Source of the DNA: Aeromonas allosaccharophila
GTDB taxonomy: Bacteria; Pseudomonadota; Gammaproteobacteria; Enterobacterales; Aeromonadaceae
Reading direction: 5' to 3'
Assembly: GCF_000819685.1 (NCBI RefSeq)
Contig: NZ_CDBR01000119.1
Span: 1 to 64,000 of the forward strand
DNA length: 64,000 nucleotides
In this document: in pieces, positions 26,837-37,384 of the stretch
How the letters are laid out: each line of letters starts with the position of its first letter
How positions within the stretch are numbered: position 1 is the first letter of the stretch
The notes under the pieces: model-generated
The model's database searches: none
Seen by the model: the letters and a program-made list of their open reading frames with translations, nothing else
What the model was told of the DNA's origin: nothing
Translations under genes and position numbers: made by a program

Positions 26837-27895
26837 CTAGTCGGGCTGCTTGCGATGGGGCGGGGTGAGGATCAGCCCCAATAGGCGGCGCAGGTGGGTG
26901 AGCTGCTCGGTCAGCTGCACGTTGAGCCAGAGGTAGCCATTGATGGCCGCCTCGGTGTTGGGGGGCAGCGACACCTGCGTCGCTACCTCGTGCAGGCGGG
27001 CGATGGCGGCATCCGCGCCACGCCCGTCACCGGTTTGCATCATCAGGGCAAGCTGGTTGATCGCCTCCTCGGTGGCCAGATGGCAGGCTTGCAGCGCAGC
27101 CGTGCTCTGCATCAGGAAGTGGCTCTCCCGATCGTTCCAGTAGGTGTTGGCCAGCATCTCAAGAGTGCAGAGGGTGTTGCGCATGGTGACCTGCACCGCA
27201 TCAAACAGGGCGACGCTGTGGCGCGTCTCCTTGGCCGCGGGGGCCAGCAGGGCCCGCAGTTTGCCGGTCTGTGCCAGCAACTGGGAGAGATTGTGCTTGA
27301 GGCGCGGGCGCTCCAACACATTGGGGGAGAGGTGGGTGTGATAGAGCCGCCCCGACTGTTGCAGGATCTGGTGCAGTTGCAGCCGCCAGTGGCTATAGGC
27401 CCGCTGGGGATAGATGCTGCAAAAGAGCAGCGCCAGCAGGGAGCCCAGTATCACATCGGCACTGCGCCACAGCGCTGTCTCTATGTCTCCCGGCATGGCC
27501 CCCATGGTGACCCCCAGGGTGATACCGATCAGTAGCCCCACATAGGGGCGTTTGCCGAGGGCCAGATAGCCGCAAAGGAACATGATGCACCCGCACCAGA
27601 TCAGGGTGAGCGGCAGGGAGTAGATCTCCAGATAAAGCGCCACCACCCCGCAACTGGCGCCGAAGATGGTGCCCACCACCCGCTGCAGGGCGCGGGAGAG
27701 CACATTGCCCCAGAACGAGATGGGGCCCATCACCACCACCAGGGTGATCAGCGGCCAGGTGCTCTCCGGCAGTTTCAGCTCGCGGGTCAGCAGAAAGGTG
27801 AGCATAAAGGCGAGCGCAATGCGCAGGCCATGGACGATCCGGTAGCGGCCATAGACCAGCAGATCGAGTCGGGAGAGGGGGGCATCAAGACGCAC
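26837..27895 (-). CDS. FUSC-family inner-membrane protein
   Basis: A 352-aa protein with six hydrophobic helices in the first about 165 residues (LRIALAFMLTFLLTREL, STWPLITLVVVM, RVVGTIFGASCGVVAL), then a helical soluble half. This is half the size of full AaeB/YccS efflux proteins, with one FUSC module. Members are linked to export of aromatic acids and similar compounds. The GTG start at 27895 has GAGG upstream. It lies 61 bases after moeA on the same strand, so it may be the last gene of the molybdopterin operon, though a hairpin-capable gap separates them. Substrate unknown. Confidence 0.8.
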   Translation of the reverse strand: MRLDAPLSRLDLLVYGRYRIVHGLRIALAFMLTFLLTRELKLPESTWPLITLVVVMGPISFWGNVLSRALQRVVGTIFGASCGVVALYLEIYSLPLTLIWCGCIMFLCGYLALGKRPYVGLLIGITLGVTMGAMPGDIETALWRSADVILGSLLALLFCSIYPQRAYSHWRLQLHQILQQSGRLYHTHLSPNVLERPRLKHNLSQLLAQTGKLRALLAPAAKETRHSVALFDAVQVTMRNTLCTLEMLANTYWNDRESHFLMQSTAALQACHLATEEAINQLALMMQTGDGRGADAAIARLHEVATQVSLPPNTEAAINGYLWLNVQLTEQLTHLRRLLGLILTPPHRKQPD

Positions 27896-27956
27896 AGTGA
27901 GCCTCGTATCAGGTTGCTGACAGGGCGCCTACATCCGGCCGACGCCCCGTCGGGAT

Positions 27957-29735
27957 TCAGGCCAGTCGTCCCTGCAATGGGTGGATCCAGACCCGCTCGC
28001 CAACGGCGATCCCGGGTTGGTCCGGTACGATTTCAATCAGGCAGTTGGCATCGCTCATGGAGCTCAGAATACCGGAGCCCTGTGGCCCTGTGGTGCGCAC
28101 CCGCAGCTGGCCGTTACGGTCCTGATGGAAGATGCCGCGCAGAAACTCGGTGCGCCCCGGGCGGCTCTTCATCTTCTCGTCTGCCAGCGCCGACAGGCGC
28201 AGCGGCTGCCACAGCTTGCCCTGCAAGCGGGCGATGGCGGGCTCGACAAACTGCAGCACGCAGATCATCGCCGCCACCGGATTGCCCGGCAGGCCGAAGA
28301 AGGGGGTCTGCCCCAGCTTGCCAAAGGCGAGCGGGCGTCCCGGCCGCATCTGGATGCGCCAGAAATCGATCTGGCCGAGTTCAGCCAGCACCAGCTTGAT
28401 AAAGTCGGCGTTGCCCACCGAGACCCCGCCCGAGCTCAACACCAGATCGGCGCTGGCGGCGGCCTGCTCCAGCTGCTGGCGCAGGATGGTCTTGTCATCG
28501 GGAATGATGCCAAGGTCCATCACCTCGCAACCGGCGGCGCGGATCAGGGCCATCAGGGTGAAGCGGTTGCTGTCGAAGATATGGCCGGGGGCGAGCTGTT
28601 CGCCCGGCGCCTGCACCTCGTCACCGGTACTGAACAGTGCCACTTTTAGTGGAGTGCGCACGCTAAGCGATGCCTGACCGAGCGATGCTGCCAGTCCCAG
28701 CTGGGGGGCACCAAGATACGTACCTGCCGGAATGGCGACCGCCCCCTTGGCGAGATCTTCCCCGGCGAGGCGCACATTTTGCCCCGCCCGGACTGGGGCG
28801 GTGACGGTGACCCACTCACCTTCAATCAGCGTCTCTTCGCGCATTACCACGGTATCCACACCGGGGGGCAGCGGGGCGCCAGTCATGATCTGCACCGCCT
28901 GACCGGCCAGCACCGGCTCGTGGCGCTGTTGGCCTGCCAGCACTTCCCCCACCAGTTGCCAGCGACCAGCGGCGAGATCGTCGCTGCGAAGGCCAATGCC
29001 ATCCATCGCCGAGTTGGCGTGGGGCGGCACATTGATGGGGCTTATCAGATCGGCGGCCAGCACAGCGCCGTGGCACTGGGCCAGCAGCTTGTCCGAGCAG
29101 GCGTTGCTCGGGGTGAGGGCTGCCAGAATGGCGTTGCGGGCCGCCTCGACCGAGAGAAAGCCCTTGCCCGCCTCCGGCTCCTTGGTCTGACAGCCGTCAA
29201 GCCAGCTACAGACGAAGTCGGCGATGGCCGCCAGATCGTTGATATCGAGGCGGGGCAGGCTTGTCTGCTGTTGTTCGCCACTCTGTTGGTGCTGATCGCT
29301 GGCCAGGGCGATGATGTCGCCGTCTTCGGGGAAAAGCAGTGGCTTGCCAATTTCGGCGCGGTGCAGCTCGATTTTCGGGAAGTGTTCGTGCTTGAACCCC
29401 TCTACCAGCAGCAGATCGAGCTCTGTTTGATCAAAGCTTGCCAGCAGCTGGCGAAAGTCAGCTTCGGCCAGCTCTGTCTCGCCGTGCGTTGTTTCAGTAA
29501 TGCGAGCGTGGCGACGGCGGGAAGCCACCATCATCTGCTGGGCACCCGCCTTGCGCAGGCGATAGCTGTCCTTGCCCGGCTGGTCGATGTCAAAGTCGTG
29601 GTGGGCATGCTTGAGCACCCCGATGCGCAGGCCGCGATCCACCAGCAGGGGGATCAACTGCTCCAGCAAGGTGGTCTTGCCGGTGCCGCTCCAGGCGGCG
29701 AAGCCGAGCAGGGGAAGAGTGGGGGCCGGGGTCAT
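27957..29735 (-). CDS. moeA: MobB-MoeA fusion: molybdopterin guanine dinucleotide adapter / molybdopterin molybdenumtransferase
   Basis: A 592-aa protein. Residues 1-175 are MobB (Walker A WSGTGKTTLLEQLI, HAHHDFDIDQPGKDSYR, LLVEGFKHE). From about 185 it is MoeA (PPHANSAMDGIGLR, IMTGAPLPPGVDTVVMREE, FSTGDEV, SSGGVSVGNADF, FGLPGNPVAA). MoeA inserts molybdate or tungstate into adenylylated molybdopterin; MobB assists MobA in making the guanine dinucleotide form used by formate dehydrogenases. The fusion puts metal insertion and nucleotide attachment on one chain. The start overlaps the mobA stop by four bases (ATGA). Confidence 0.92.
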   Translation of the reverse strand: MTPAPTLPLLGFAAWSGTGKTTLLEQLIPLLVDRGLRIGVLKHAHHDFDIDQPGKDSYRLRKAGAQQMMVASRRRHARITETTHGETELAEADFRQLLASFDQTELDLLLVEGFKHEHFPKIELHRAEIGKPLLFPEDGDIIALASDQHQQSGEQQQTSLPRLDINDLAAIADFVCSWLDGCQTKEPEAGKGFLSVEAARNAILAALTPSNACSDKLLAQCHGAVLAADLISPINVPPHANSAMDGIGLRSDDLAAGRWQLVGEVLAGQQRHEPVLAGQAVQIMTGAPLPPGVDTVVMREETLIEGEWVTVTAPVRAGQNVRLAGEDLAKGAVAIPAGTYLGAPQLGLAASLGQASLSVRTPLKVALFSTGDEVQAPGEQLAPGHIFDSNRFTLMALIRAAGCEVMDLGIIPDDKTILRQQLEQAAASADLVLSSGGVSVGNADFIKLVLAELGQIDFWRIQMRPGRPLAFGKLGQTPFFGLPGNPVAAMICVLQFVEPAIARLQGKLWQPLRLSALADEKMKSRPGRTEFLRGIFHQDRNGQLRVRTTGPQGSGILSSMSDANCLIEIVPDQPGIAVGERVWIHPLQGRLA

Positions 29736-30376
29736 GAGGTGACTCCTTGTTGGGGGTCGATAGCCGGGGCAAGCAGACGGGCCTCGTAGGCGGCCAGCTC
29801 GTCCGGGCTGTTGAGATTGATAAAGGCATCCGGCTGATCGGCAAAGCTCACCACCGCCATATTGTGGCGGGCAAACCAGATATCGATTTTGCGCTCACCC
29901 TCTGCCAGCGCGGCGGTGAGGGAGGGGAGCAGGGATTTGTGCAGCAGGGCCACCACGGGTTGCAGCCAGTCGCCGTCGTGGGCCACTACCAGCTCGGTAT
30001 CCGGGGTCAGGGCGGCGCGAAAGCGGCTCATCAGATCCAGCGGCAGGGCGGGGCCATCGCAGGGGACAAACAGCACCCAGTCGTGACGGGCGGCGGCAAG
30101 GCCTGCCTGCATGCCCGCCAGCGGGCCGAGATAGTCGTTGTTGTCATCGCTGATGACCGGGGCCAGCGCCTGATAGCGGGCCTGACTGCGGTTGGCGTTG
30201 ATCAGTACCTCATCCGCCTGGGGGCGCAGGCGCGCCAAAACGTGGTCGATAAGAGGGCGTCCCGCCAGTGCTACCCATCCCTTGTCTTCGCCCCCCATCC
30301 GGGTGGCGCGGCCTCCTGCCAGGATCACGGCCGATACGGGAAAAAGCCTAGAGGGAGATTCGCTTCTTGAAGTCAT
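29732..30376 (-). CDS. mobA: Molybdenum cofactor guanylyltransferase
   Basis: A 214-aa nucleotidyltransferase. The GTP-binding motif is SAVILAGGRATRMGGEDKGW; PLAGMQAGL and FVPCDGPALP are the conserved MobA positions. It attaches GMP to Mo/W-molybdopterin to give the bis-MGD cofactor needed by FdhA in this window. It overlaps the upstream tupC by 29 bases and the downstream moeA by 4, so the genes form a tight operon. Confidence 0.92.
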   Translation of the reverse strand: MTSRSESPSRLFPVSAVILAGGRATRMGGEDKGWVALAGRPLIDHVLARLRPQADEVLINANRSQARYQALAPVISDDNNDYLGPLAGMQAGLAAARHDWVLFVPCDGPALPLDLMSRFRAALTPDTELVVAHDGDWLQPVVALLHKSLLPSLTAALAEGERKIDIWFARHNMAVVSFADQPDAFINLNSPDELAAYEARLLAPAIDPQQGVTS

Positions 30377-31043
30377 GTCGCTCGATGATTTTTAAAGGGG
30401 TCGTCTCTTGCAGCTGGCCACGGGCGAGGGTCCATTGCCGCTCGCACAGGTCGGTCAGGGCGTTGCTCTGGTGGCTGATGACGACCAGGCCGCTGCCATG
30501 TTCCCGCAGATCTTGCGCCAATGCGGCCATCAGGGCAACCGAATGTGTGTCCAGATTGGCGGTGGGCTCATCCATCAGCAGAAAGGCCGGTTGCAGCGCC
30601 CAGGCTCGCGCCATCGCCAGCCGTTGCCGTTCGCCACCGGACAAAATGCTGATGTGCTCCCGCGCCAGACCCTCCAGCTCGACCCGGCGCAGCGCCTCGA
30701 ACACCCGGATCTCGCTGCCGAGCTGTTTATCGAGCGCCCAGGCCACGTTGTCGTGCACGGTGCGATCGAACAGATAGGGAGTCTGGTGCAGATAGGTGAC
30801 CCGGCCCGGCCCCAGATCCCGCTTGAGCAGCCGGTTGAGCCGTTGTTGCCAGCGCCCCGGCAGATTGGTGTGGCCACGGGTGGGGGCGAGCAGCCCCGCC
30901 AGGATCTTGAGCAGGGTGGTCTTGCCCACCCCGTTGGCTCCATGCAGCCAGATGGCATCCCCCGGTGCGATGGCGAGCCGGTCAATCTCGAACAACTGGC
31001 GCTCGCCAAAGCGCATGGTGAGTTGCTGGGCGGTCAGGGCCAT
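30348..31043 (-). CDS. tupC: Tungstate ABC transporter, ATP-binding protein
   Basis: A 231-aa ATPase. Walker A HGANGVGKTTLLKIL, signature LSGGERQRLAMARAW, Walker B FLLMDEPTANLD, H-loop ISHQSNAL. It lacks the C-terminal TOBE domain of ModC, fitting TupC/WtpC-type transporters. The start MALTAQQLTMRFG has AGGAG 7 nt upstream. Between tupB and mobA in one operon. Confidence 0.88.
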   Translation of the reverse strand: MALTAQQLTMRFGERQLFEIDRLAIAPGDAIWLHGANGVGKTTLLKILAGLLAPTRGHTNLPGRWQQRLNRLLKRDLGPGRVTYLHQTPYLFDRTVHDNVAWALDKQLGSEIRVFEALRRVELEGLAREHISILSGGERQRLAMARAWALQPAFLLMDEPTANLDTHSVALMAALAQDLREHGSGLVVISHQSNALTDLCERQWTLARGQLQETTPLKIIERHDFKKRISL

Positions 31044-31077
31044 GGGGTACTCCTGTTGATACACAGTGGGGGCATGG

Positions 31078-31779
31078 TCAGTTCTTCAAATAGCTGTGGC
31101 CACGACAGGCCGTCAGCAGCAGGTTGAGCAACAGGGCGAGGGTGAGCAGCACAATACCGAGTGCAACCCCCTGGGTGAAGGCCCCTTTCTGGGTCTCCAG
31201 CGCGATGGCGGTGGGGATATTGCGGGTGAAATGCAGGATATTGCCCCCCACCATCATGGAGCAACCCACCTCGGTAACGATGCGGCTAAAGGCGCCGATG
31301 ATGGCGGCCAGCAGGCCAAAGCGGCACTCGTGCATCAGGCCGATCAGCGCCTTGGGCCAGGAGACCCCCAGCGTCAGGGCGGTCTCCCAGGCGCGGCGGT
31401 CACTCTGGACAAACGCCGCGTGGGCCATGGTGGCGATCACCGGAAAGGCGATCAGCATCTGCCCCACCACCATCGCCTGCTGGGTAAAGAGCAGCTTCCA
31501 GTCGCCAAAGGGGCCGGCCCGTGACAGCAGCATGTAGAGCAAGAGGCCAATCACCACTGTCGGCACCGATTGCAGGGTATTGATGCAGGAGAGCCAGAGC
31601 CAGCGGCCGGGCAGCGGCAGATAGGCCAGGGCAAAGCCCAGCAGCAAGGCGGGCAGCAGCACCAGCAGCAGCGCGATGCAGGAGACGGAGAAGGATACCC
31701 CCACCACCTGCCACAGTTCGGTGTCACCACTGAACAGCAGGGCGAGGGCCGCTAATGTCGTGTCGAGCAGGGTCGGCAT
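31078..31779 (-). CDS. tupB: Tungstate ABC transporter, permease
   Basis: A 233-aa inner-membrane protein with about five helices and the permease loop ALTLGVSWPKALIGLMHECR. SFSVSCIALLLVLLPALLLG and INTLQSVPTVVIGLLLYMLL match TupB-type permeases. It lies 34 bases upstream of tupC. Confidence 0.88.
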   Translation of the reverse strand: MPTLLDTTLAALALLFSGDTELWQVVGVSFSVSCIALLLVLLPALLLGFALAYLPLPGRWLWLSCINTLQSVPTVVIGLLLYMLLSRAGPFGDWKLLFTQQAMVVGQMLIAFPVIATMAHAAFVQSDRRAWETALTLGVSWPKALIGLMHECRFGLLAAIIGAFSRIVTEVGCSMMVGGNILHFTRNIPTAIALETQKGAFTQGVALGIVLLTLALLLNLLLTACRGHSYLKN

Positions 31780-31843
31780 CAGGCACCTTCCTCAGCGAAC
31801 CGGGGGAGGGCCATCAAGGTCATCGCAGGAGTCAGCGTTGCCA

Positions 31844-32686
31844 TTATTTCCCGTTGGCATCTGCCACAAACAGCGCCTGACCTGCCACCTTGAAGTCGCC
31901 GATCAGCTTCTGGCCATGGTCGGAGACCAGCCAGTTTTTCAGGGTGCGCGCCCCTTCGGTGTTGAGGTCCGGGTAGCGCTTGGGGTTGACCAGGATCACC
32001 TGATAGGGGTTGAACAGGCGCTTGTCACCCTCCAGCAGCACGGCGAGATCCAGCTTGCTCTGATAGGCGAGCCAGGTGCCGCGGTCAGTCAGGGTGTAGG
32101 CACCGAGCTCCGAGGCCATGGTCAGGGTCGGCCCCATCCCCTGGCCGATGGATTTGTACCCGGCAAACTCGGGTTTGACGTCAGCGGCTTGCCACAGGGT
32201 CTTCTCCTTGATGTGGGTACCGGACTCGTCACCGCGGGAGATAAAGGTCTGGCCTTGCTCCTTGATGGCCTGCAGCCCCTTGGCGGCATCATGCAGCTTG
32301 CCAAGACCCGCCGGGTCTTTCGCCGGGCCGACGATGATGAAGTCGTTGTACATCAGGTGTACCGGCTCGATGCCAAAGCCCGCCTCGACAAACTTCTTCT
32401 CGGCAGAGGGGGCGTGGGTCATCACCAGATCCGCGTCGCCATTTTCGCCCATCTTCAGGCTCTGGCCGGTGCCGGCCGCCATCACCTGCACCGGATAACC
32501 GGTCTCCTTGGTGAACTGGGGCAGCAGCCAGCCCAGCAGACCGGACTGCTCGGTGCTGGTAGTGGTGGCGAGGCGGATTGGCGCTTTTGTGGCATTAGTA
32601 TCCGCTTCGGCGTGGGCGGCCCCGGCGATCAGCAGGCTGGCCGCGAGGGAGAGGGCAAAACGTTTGAGGTTGGTTTTAATCGTCAT
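31844..32686 (-). CDS. tupA: Tungstate-binding periplasmic protein
   Basis: A 280-aa protein. Signal peptide MTIKTNLKRFALSLAASLL... cleaved after GAAHA. The TupA oxyanion signature TTTSTEQSGLL follows, then AAGTGQSLKMGENGDADLVM. TupA proteins bind tungstate with very high affinity over molybdate. Specificity is inferred from family. The ATG at 32686 is chosen for the signal peptide; an ATG at 32704 is also possible. A sigma54-type promoter lies 45 bases upstream. A nearby formate dehydrogenase is the likely tungsten user. Confidence 0.9.
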   Translation of the reverse strand: MTIKTNLKRFALSLAASLLIAGAAHAEADTNATKAPIRLATTTSTEQSGLLGWLLPQFTKETGYPVQVMAAGTGQSLKMGENGDADLVMTHAPSAEKKFVEAGFGIEPVHLMYNDFIIVGPAKDPAGLGKLHDAAKGLQAIKEQGQTFISRGDESGTHIKEKTLWQAADVKPEFAGYKSIGQGMGPTLTMASELGAYTLTDRGTWLAYQSKLDLAVLLEGDKRLFNPYQVILVNPKRYPDLNTEGARTLKNWLVSDHGQKLIGDFKVAGQALFVADANGK

Positions 32687-32730
32687 CTTGATGCAACTTT
32701 TCATGAACGATGAGAGGAGGGCAAGAGTAA

Positions 32731-32745
32731 GCAAGCAAGGTGCCA
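32731..32745 (-). promoter_or_regulatory. Sigma54 promoter of the tupABC-mobA-moeA operon
   Basis: On the minus strand TGGCAC (32740-32745), five bases, then TTGC (32731-32734) followed by T: an almost perfect -24/-12 element with the required GG-to-GC spacing. It is 45 bases upstream of the tupA start. Confidence 0.8.
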
Positions 32746-32864
32746 AACTGTACCTTTGTCGCTGCATTCACGGTTTGCCGTTTAAAAACAGAAGCTTATT
32801 AAAATCAATTAGGTGAGCTTGTTATCGCTTTTAATAATTGGTGTTGGTGCTTTTGATACGGTAA

Positions 32865-32908
32865 GGACAAAATGTCCCACTAAGGTTCCGGTTATCGGGA
32901 CATTCTCC
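32865..32908. promoter_or_regulatory. Upstream activator sites between tupA and the sigma54 regulator gene
   Basis: A perfect palindrome GGACA-AAA-TGTCC (32865-32877) and a half-site GGGACATTCT (from 32897), 33 bp or three helical turns apart. They lie about 120 bp upstream of the tup -24 box, the usual distance for a NtrC-type activator. The same palindrome recurs at 41878-41890. Confidence 0.75.
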
Positions 32909-32938
32909 GACCTTACGTGCATCCGAGGTACTTTTTTC

Positions 32939-34294
<1,356 letters not shown>

Positions 34295-34319
34295 GGAAGG
34301 CTGATCGGATGGGGTGGCG

Positions 34320-36422
34320 ATGAAACTGACCCTGCTCTCCCGCTGCATGCGCGCCCTGTTGCCCCGTTGCGTTCGCACCAAAGTGCGCTGGCGCCTGCTG
34401 CTGCTCACCTCGGTACCCATCATGCTCACCCTGGTGGGCATGATTGCGCTCACCCTCTACTGGACCCTCACCTACAGCTGGCAGAACCTGCTCACCACGG
34501 TGCGCAGCGATCTCGGGGTGGCCCACCACGCCATCACGGTGCAGCAGCAGCGCCAGACCGAGCATCTCGAGCATCTGCGCGATGCCTGGGCCTTTCAGCT
34601 GCGGCTGCGGGAATCGCCGGATCAGCTGCATGACTGGGTGATGCCGCTGGCAGCCAACTATGGTCTCGATTTTCTGCGCTTGCGCCGTGGCCCCGAGCTG
34701 GATCAGCTGACGGCGCAGGAGCGCGCCGCCCTCACGGCCGGGCGCAGCGTCAGCCACTTTGTGGTCTGGTCACAGCAGGAGATGCTCACCCTCTCCCCGC
34801 AACTGGCCAAGCGGGCTGTTCTGTGGCAGCGGGATGGCACCAGGGTGGTGGAGAACAGGGGATTGATCAGCCTGTCACTGACCCCTGTGATGGGCCGCGA
34901 CGGCTCGCTTTGGGCCGTGCTGGAGGGGGGCGAGCTTGTCAACGGCAGCACTCGGCTGGTAGATGAGCTCAAGGGTCAGGTGTTTGCCAAAAATACCCTG
35001 CCGGATGGCAGCGTCGGCACCGTCACCCTGTTTCTCGACGATCTGCGGGTGAGCACCAATGTGCCTGTCAGCAGCAGCCGTCAGGTGGGCCGGGCGGTGG
35101 GTACCCGGGTCTCGCCGCCGGTGCGCGAGCAGGTGCTGGGGCGGGGGGAGATGTGGGTTGACCGCGCCTTCGTCCACGATGCCTGGTATGTCTCGGGTTA
35201 CGAGCCGCTGCTGGGAGCCAGGGGCGAGCGGCTCGGCATGCTCTATGTGGGCTTTCTCGAGTGGCCCATTATCCGCACCTACCTCACCAATCTGGTGGAG
35301 CTGGGCTCGGGCGTAGTGCTGCTGTTGCTGCTCTCCGGCCTGCTGGTCTATCGCGGCGCGCGGGATCTCTTCTCCCCCATCGAGCGGATGCACAAGGTGG
35401 TGCGGCAGGTGCAGGCCGGGGAGTCGGCTCGCATCGGCCCGCTGGCCCTCGACCCTGACCACGAGCTGGCCCAACTCGGTCGCCAGTTTGACGCCATGCT
35501 GGACAGACAAGAAGCGCATCAGCAGCAGATGGCCCGCAGTGCCGATGAGCTGGAGCAGAAGGTGGCCGAGCGTACCCAAAGCCTCGAGCTCAAGACCGCC
35601 GAGCTGGAAGATCATATCCATATGCTGACCGAGGCGCGCCAGCAGCTGCTCATCAGCGAGAAGCTGGCGGCCCTCGGCGAGCTCTCCGCCGGGGTGGCCC
35701 ACGAGATCAACAACCCGCTGGCGGTGATCCTCGGCAATGTGGAGCTGATGAAGCTGGAGCTGGGGGAAGCGGCCGAGCCGGTCAGCGAGGAGCTGGCACT
35801 GGTGCTGGCCCAGATCGAGCGCATTCGTGCCATCACCCGCAGCCTGCTGCAATATTCACGCCCCGGCGACTACGAGACGGCGCCGGTGTGGCAGCACCTC
35901 AACCCCATCATTGAGGAGAGCCTGACCCTGGTGCGCTCCGCCCTGCGCCAGCAGCAGGTGGAGCTGGTGGCCGATCTCAGGGCCCAGCAGCCCATCGAGG
36001 CGGATCGTCAGCAGCTGCTACAGGTGCTGATAAACCTGCTGGTCAACGCCAGCCACGCGCTGGGGGAGCAGGGGGAGATCCGGGTCGAGAGCCGCGACTG
36101 GGTCGATGAACTGGATCAGCTGCGCGGGGCCGAGGTGCAGGTGATCGACAACGGCAGCGGCATCGAGGCGGCCATTATCGACAAGATCTTCGACCCCTTC
36201 TTCACCACCCGCGCCACCGGCACCGGTCTGGGGCTGGCCCTGAGCCACCGCATCATCAACCGCTGGGGTGGGGAGCTGTTGGTGGACTCCACCCCGGGGC
36301 AGGGGAGCTGCTTTACCGTGCGGCTGCGCAGCCACGCCCTGCTGCCCAGCGGCAGCGAGCCCGCGAAACTGGAAGGGTGGCGCATTGCGCTCAATGCCGA
36401 GGGGCGTGAGACAAGCGATTGA
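34320..36422 (+). CDS. Membrane sensor histidine kinase, partner of the sigma54 regulator
   Basis: A 700-aa protein. A membrane helix near 27-50, a periplasmic double-Cache-like region to about 320, a second helix near 330-345, HAMP, a coiled coil, then the DHp box with His461 (GVAHEINNPLAV) and an HATPase domain (LINLLVNASHAL, DNGSGIEAA, GTGLGLALS). The H-box type matches NtrB/ZraS-like partners of NtrC-family regulators. It starts 25 bases after the regulator stop. The ligand is unknown; formate, oxyanions or envelope state are candidates given the target genes. Confidence 0.9.
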   Translation: MKLTLLSRCMRALLPRCVRTKVRWRLLLLTSVPIMLTLVGMIALTLYWTLTYSWQNLLTTVRSDLGVAHHAITVQQQRQTEHLEHLRDAWAFQLRLRESPDQLHDWVMPLAANYGLDFLRLRRGPELDQLTAQERAALTAGRSVSHFVVWSQQEMLTLSPQLAKRAVLWQRDGTRVVENRGLISLSLTPVMGRDGSLWAVLEGGELVNGSTRLVDELKGQVFAKNTLPDGSVGTVTLFLDDLRVSTNVPVSSSRQVGRAVGTRVSPPVREQVLGRGEMWVDRAFVHDAWYVSGYEPLLGARGERLGMLYVGFLEWPIIRTYLTNLVELGSGVVLLLLLSGLLVYRGARDLFSPIERMHKVVRQVQAGESARIGPLALDPDHELAQLGRQFDAMLDRQEAHQQQMARSADELEQKVAERTQSLELKTAELEDHIHMLTEARQQLLISEKLAALGELSAGVAHEINNPLAVILGNVELMKLELGEAAEPVSEELALVLAQIERIRAITRSLLQYSRPGDYETAPVWQHLNPIIEESLTLVRSALRQQQVELVADLRAQQPIEADRQQLLQVLINLLVNASHALGEQGEIRVESRDWVDELDQLRGAEVQVIDNGSGIEAAIIDKIFDPFFTTRATGTGLGLALSHRIINRWGGELLVDSTPGQGSCFTVRLRSHALLPSGSEPAKLEGWRIALNAEGRETSD

Positions 36423-36449
36423 TGCTGTTATAAAAAGGCCCGTGATAAA

Positions 36450-36484
36450 AACAGCCCGTCAACATGGTTGGCGGGCTGTTCTGT
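36450..36484 (+). terminator. Terminator after the two-component genes
   Basis: A 14-bp stem AACAGCCCGTCAAC/GTTGGCGGGCTGTT with one wobble pair and a 3-nt loop, 27 bases after the kinase stop. It also lies 19 bases past the convergent regulator gene's stop and may serve both. Confidence 0.75.
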
Positions 36485-36502
36485 CTGTGGGTGAGTGGTT
36501 AT

Positions 36503-37381
36503 TTACTGCGGGCTCCATACCAGCTTGCCGCTCTGGGTCAGGTCATAGCCGCCGAGGCGAGCCGCCAGCTCGCGCCCCTCGGGGGATTGCAGCCAGCCGA
36601 TCAGCTGTTGCAGCAGGGTGCGAAAGAAGACCCCCTGTGGCATCACCAGATCGAAGCACTCCTGTGACAGCGGCATAAAGCCGAGGCCAAACTCGGTGGC
36701 GGTGCTCTGGGCGCCGGGCCCGACGTCCGCATCGCCACGGCTGATGGCGGCGGCCAGCTCCCGCTCGCTGTTGACCTCGAGGGTGCGCTCCAGCCGGGTC
36801 AGCGACTCTCCTTGCGTTTGCAGCCACTCCTGCAGGGCGCGCTGGCTGCCGGCCCCCTCCTGACGCATGGCCCAGCGCAAGTCGAGCGCCTCTTTCGCCT
36901 CTTTGGGTTGCAGCCCTTGGCGCAGCACCAGCCCCTGCACCCGCCTGAATCCATGAACGATCACCCATTGCCGGTGGCCCTGATACTGCTGCACCAGCGC
37001 CGGGTGGCGCAGGTGCGCCTCTTCGGCCTGCCCCCAGTGAATGGCGCACAGATCCACATGGCCGCGCGCCAGCATCGCCAGCCCCTGACGGGTGCCGCAC
37101 GGGGTGTAGCCCACCAGTGCCTGGGTGCCGAGCTGCTGGGCCAAGCGGCTGCTGGCGTAGTGCAGCAGCACGTCGTCCGAGCCTGCCAGCAGCAGCCGGT
37201 CGTTCATCACCCCCTCGTGGCAACTGCCGAGCAGCCAGCGGTCGAGCAGGGAGCGGGGAAACAGCCACTTTCCGGTCGCCTTGGTGGCGGGGATGCGCGC
37301 CTCGTTGGCGAGCTGGTAGACCTTCTTCTCGTTGAGATCGAGGTATTCCGCCACCTGCTTCACGTTCATAAACTCGTTCAT
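36503..37381 (-). CDS. Excisionase-type HTH regulator with periplasmic-binding-protein-like domain
   Basis: A 292-aa cytoplasmic protein. Residues 1-50 are a MerR/excisionase-like HTH (MNVKQVAEYLDLNEKKVYQL, TGKWLFPRSLLDRWL). The rest is a PBP-like ligand domain (LLLAGSDDVLLHYASSRLAQ, TRQGLAMLARGHVDLCAIHW, GDADVGPGAQSTA). Such one-component regulators often sit by molybdate/tungstate genes and are thought to sense an oxyanion or cofactor. It is three bases downstream of fdhD, so it is coexpressed with it. DNA target unknown. Confidence 0.8.
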   Translation of the reverse strand: MNEFMNVKQVAEYLDLNEKKVYQLANEARIPATKATGKWLFPRSLLDRWLLGSCHEGVMNDRLLLAGSDDVLLHYASSRLAQQLGTQALVGYTPCGTRQGLAMLARGHVDLCAIHWGQAEEAHLRHPALVQQYQGHRQWVIVHGFRRVQGLVLRQGLQPKEAKEALDLRWAMRQEGAGSQRALQEWLQTQGESLTRLERTLEVNSERELAAAISRGDADVGPGAQSTATEFGLGFMPLSQECFDLVMPQGVFFRTLLQQLIGWLQSPEGRELAARLGGYDLTQSGKLVWSPQ

Positions 37382-37384
37382 GGC

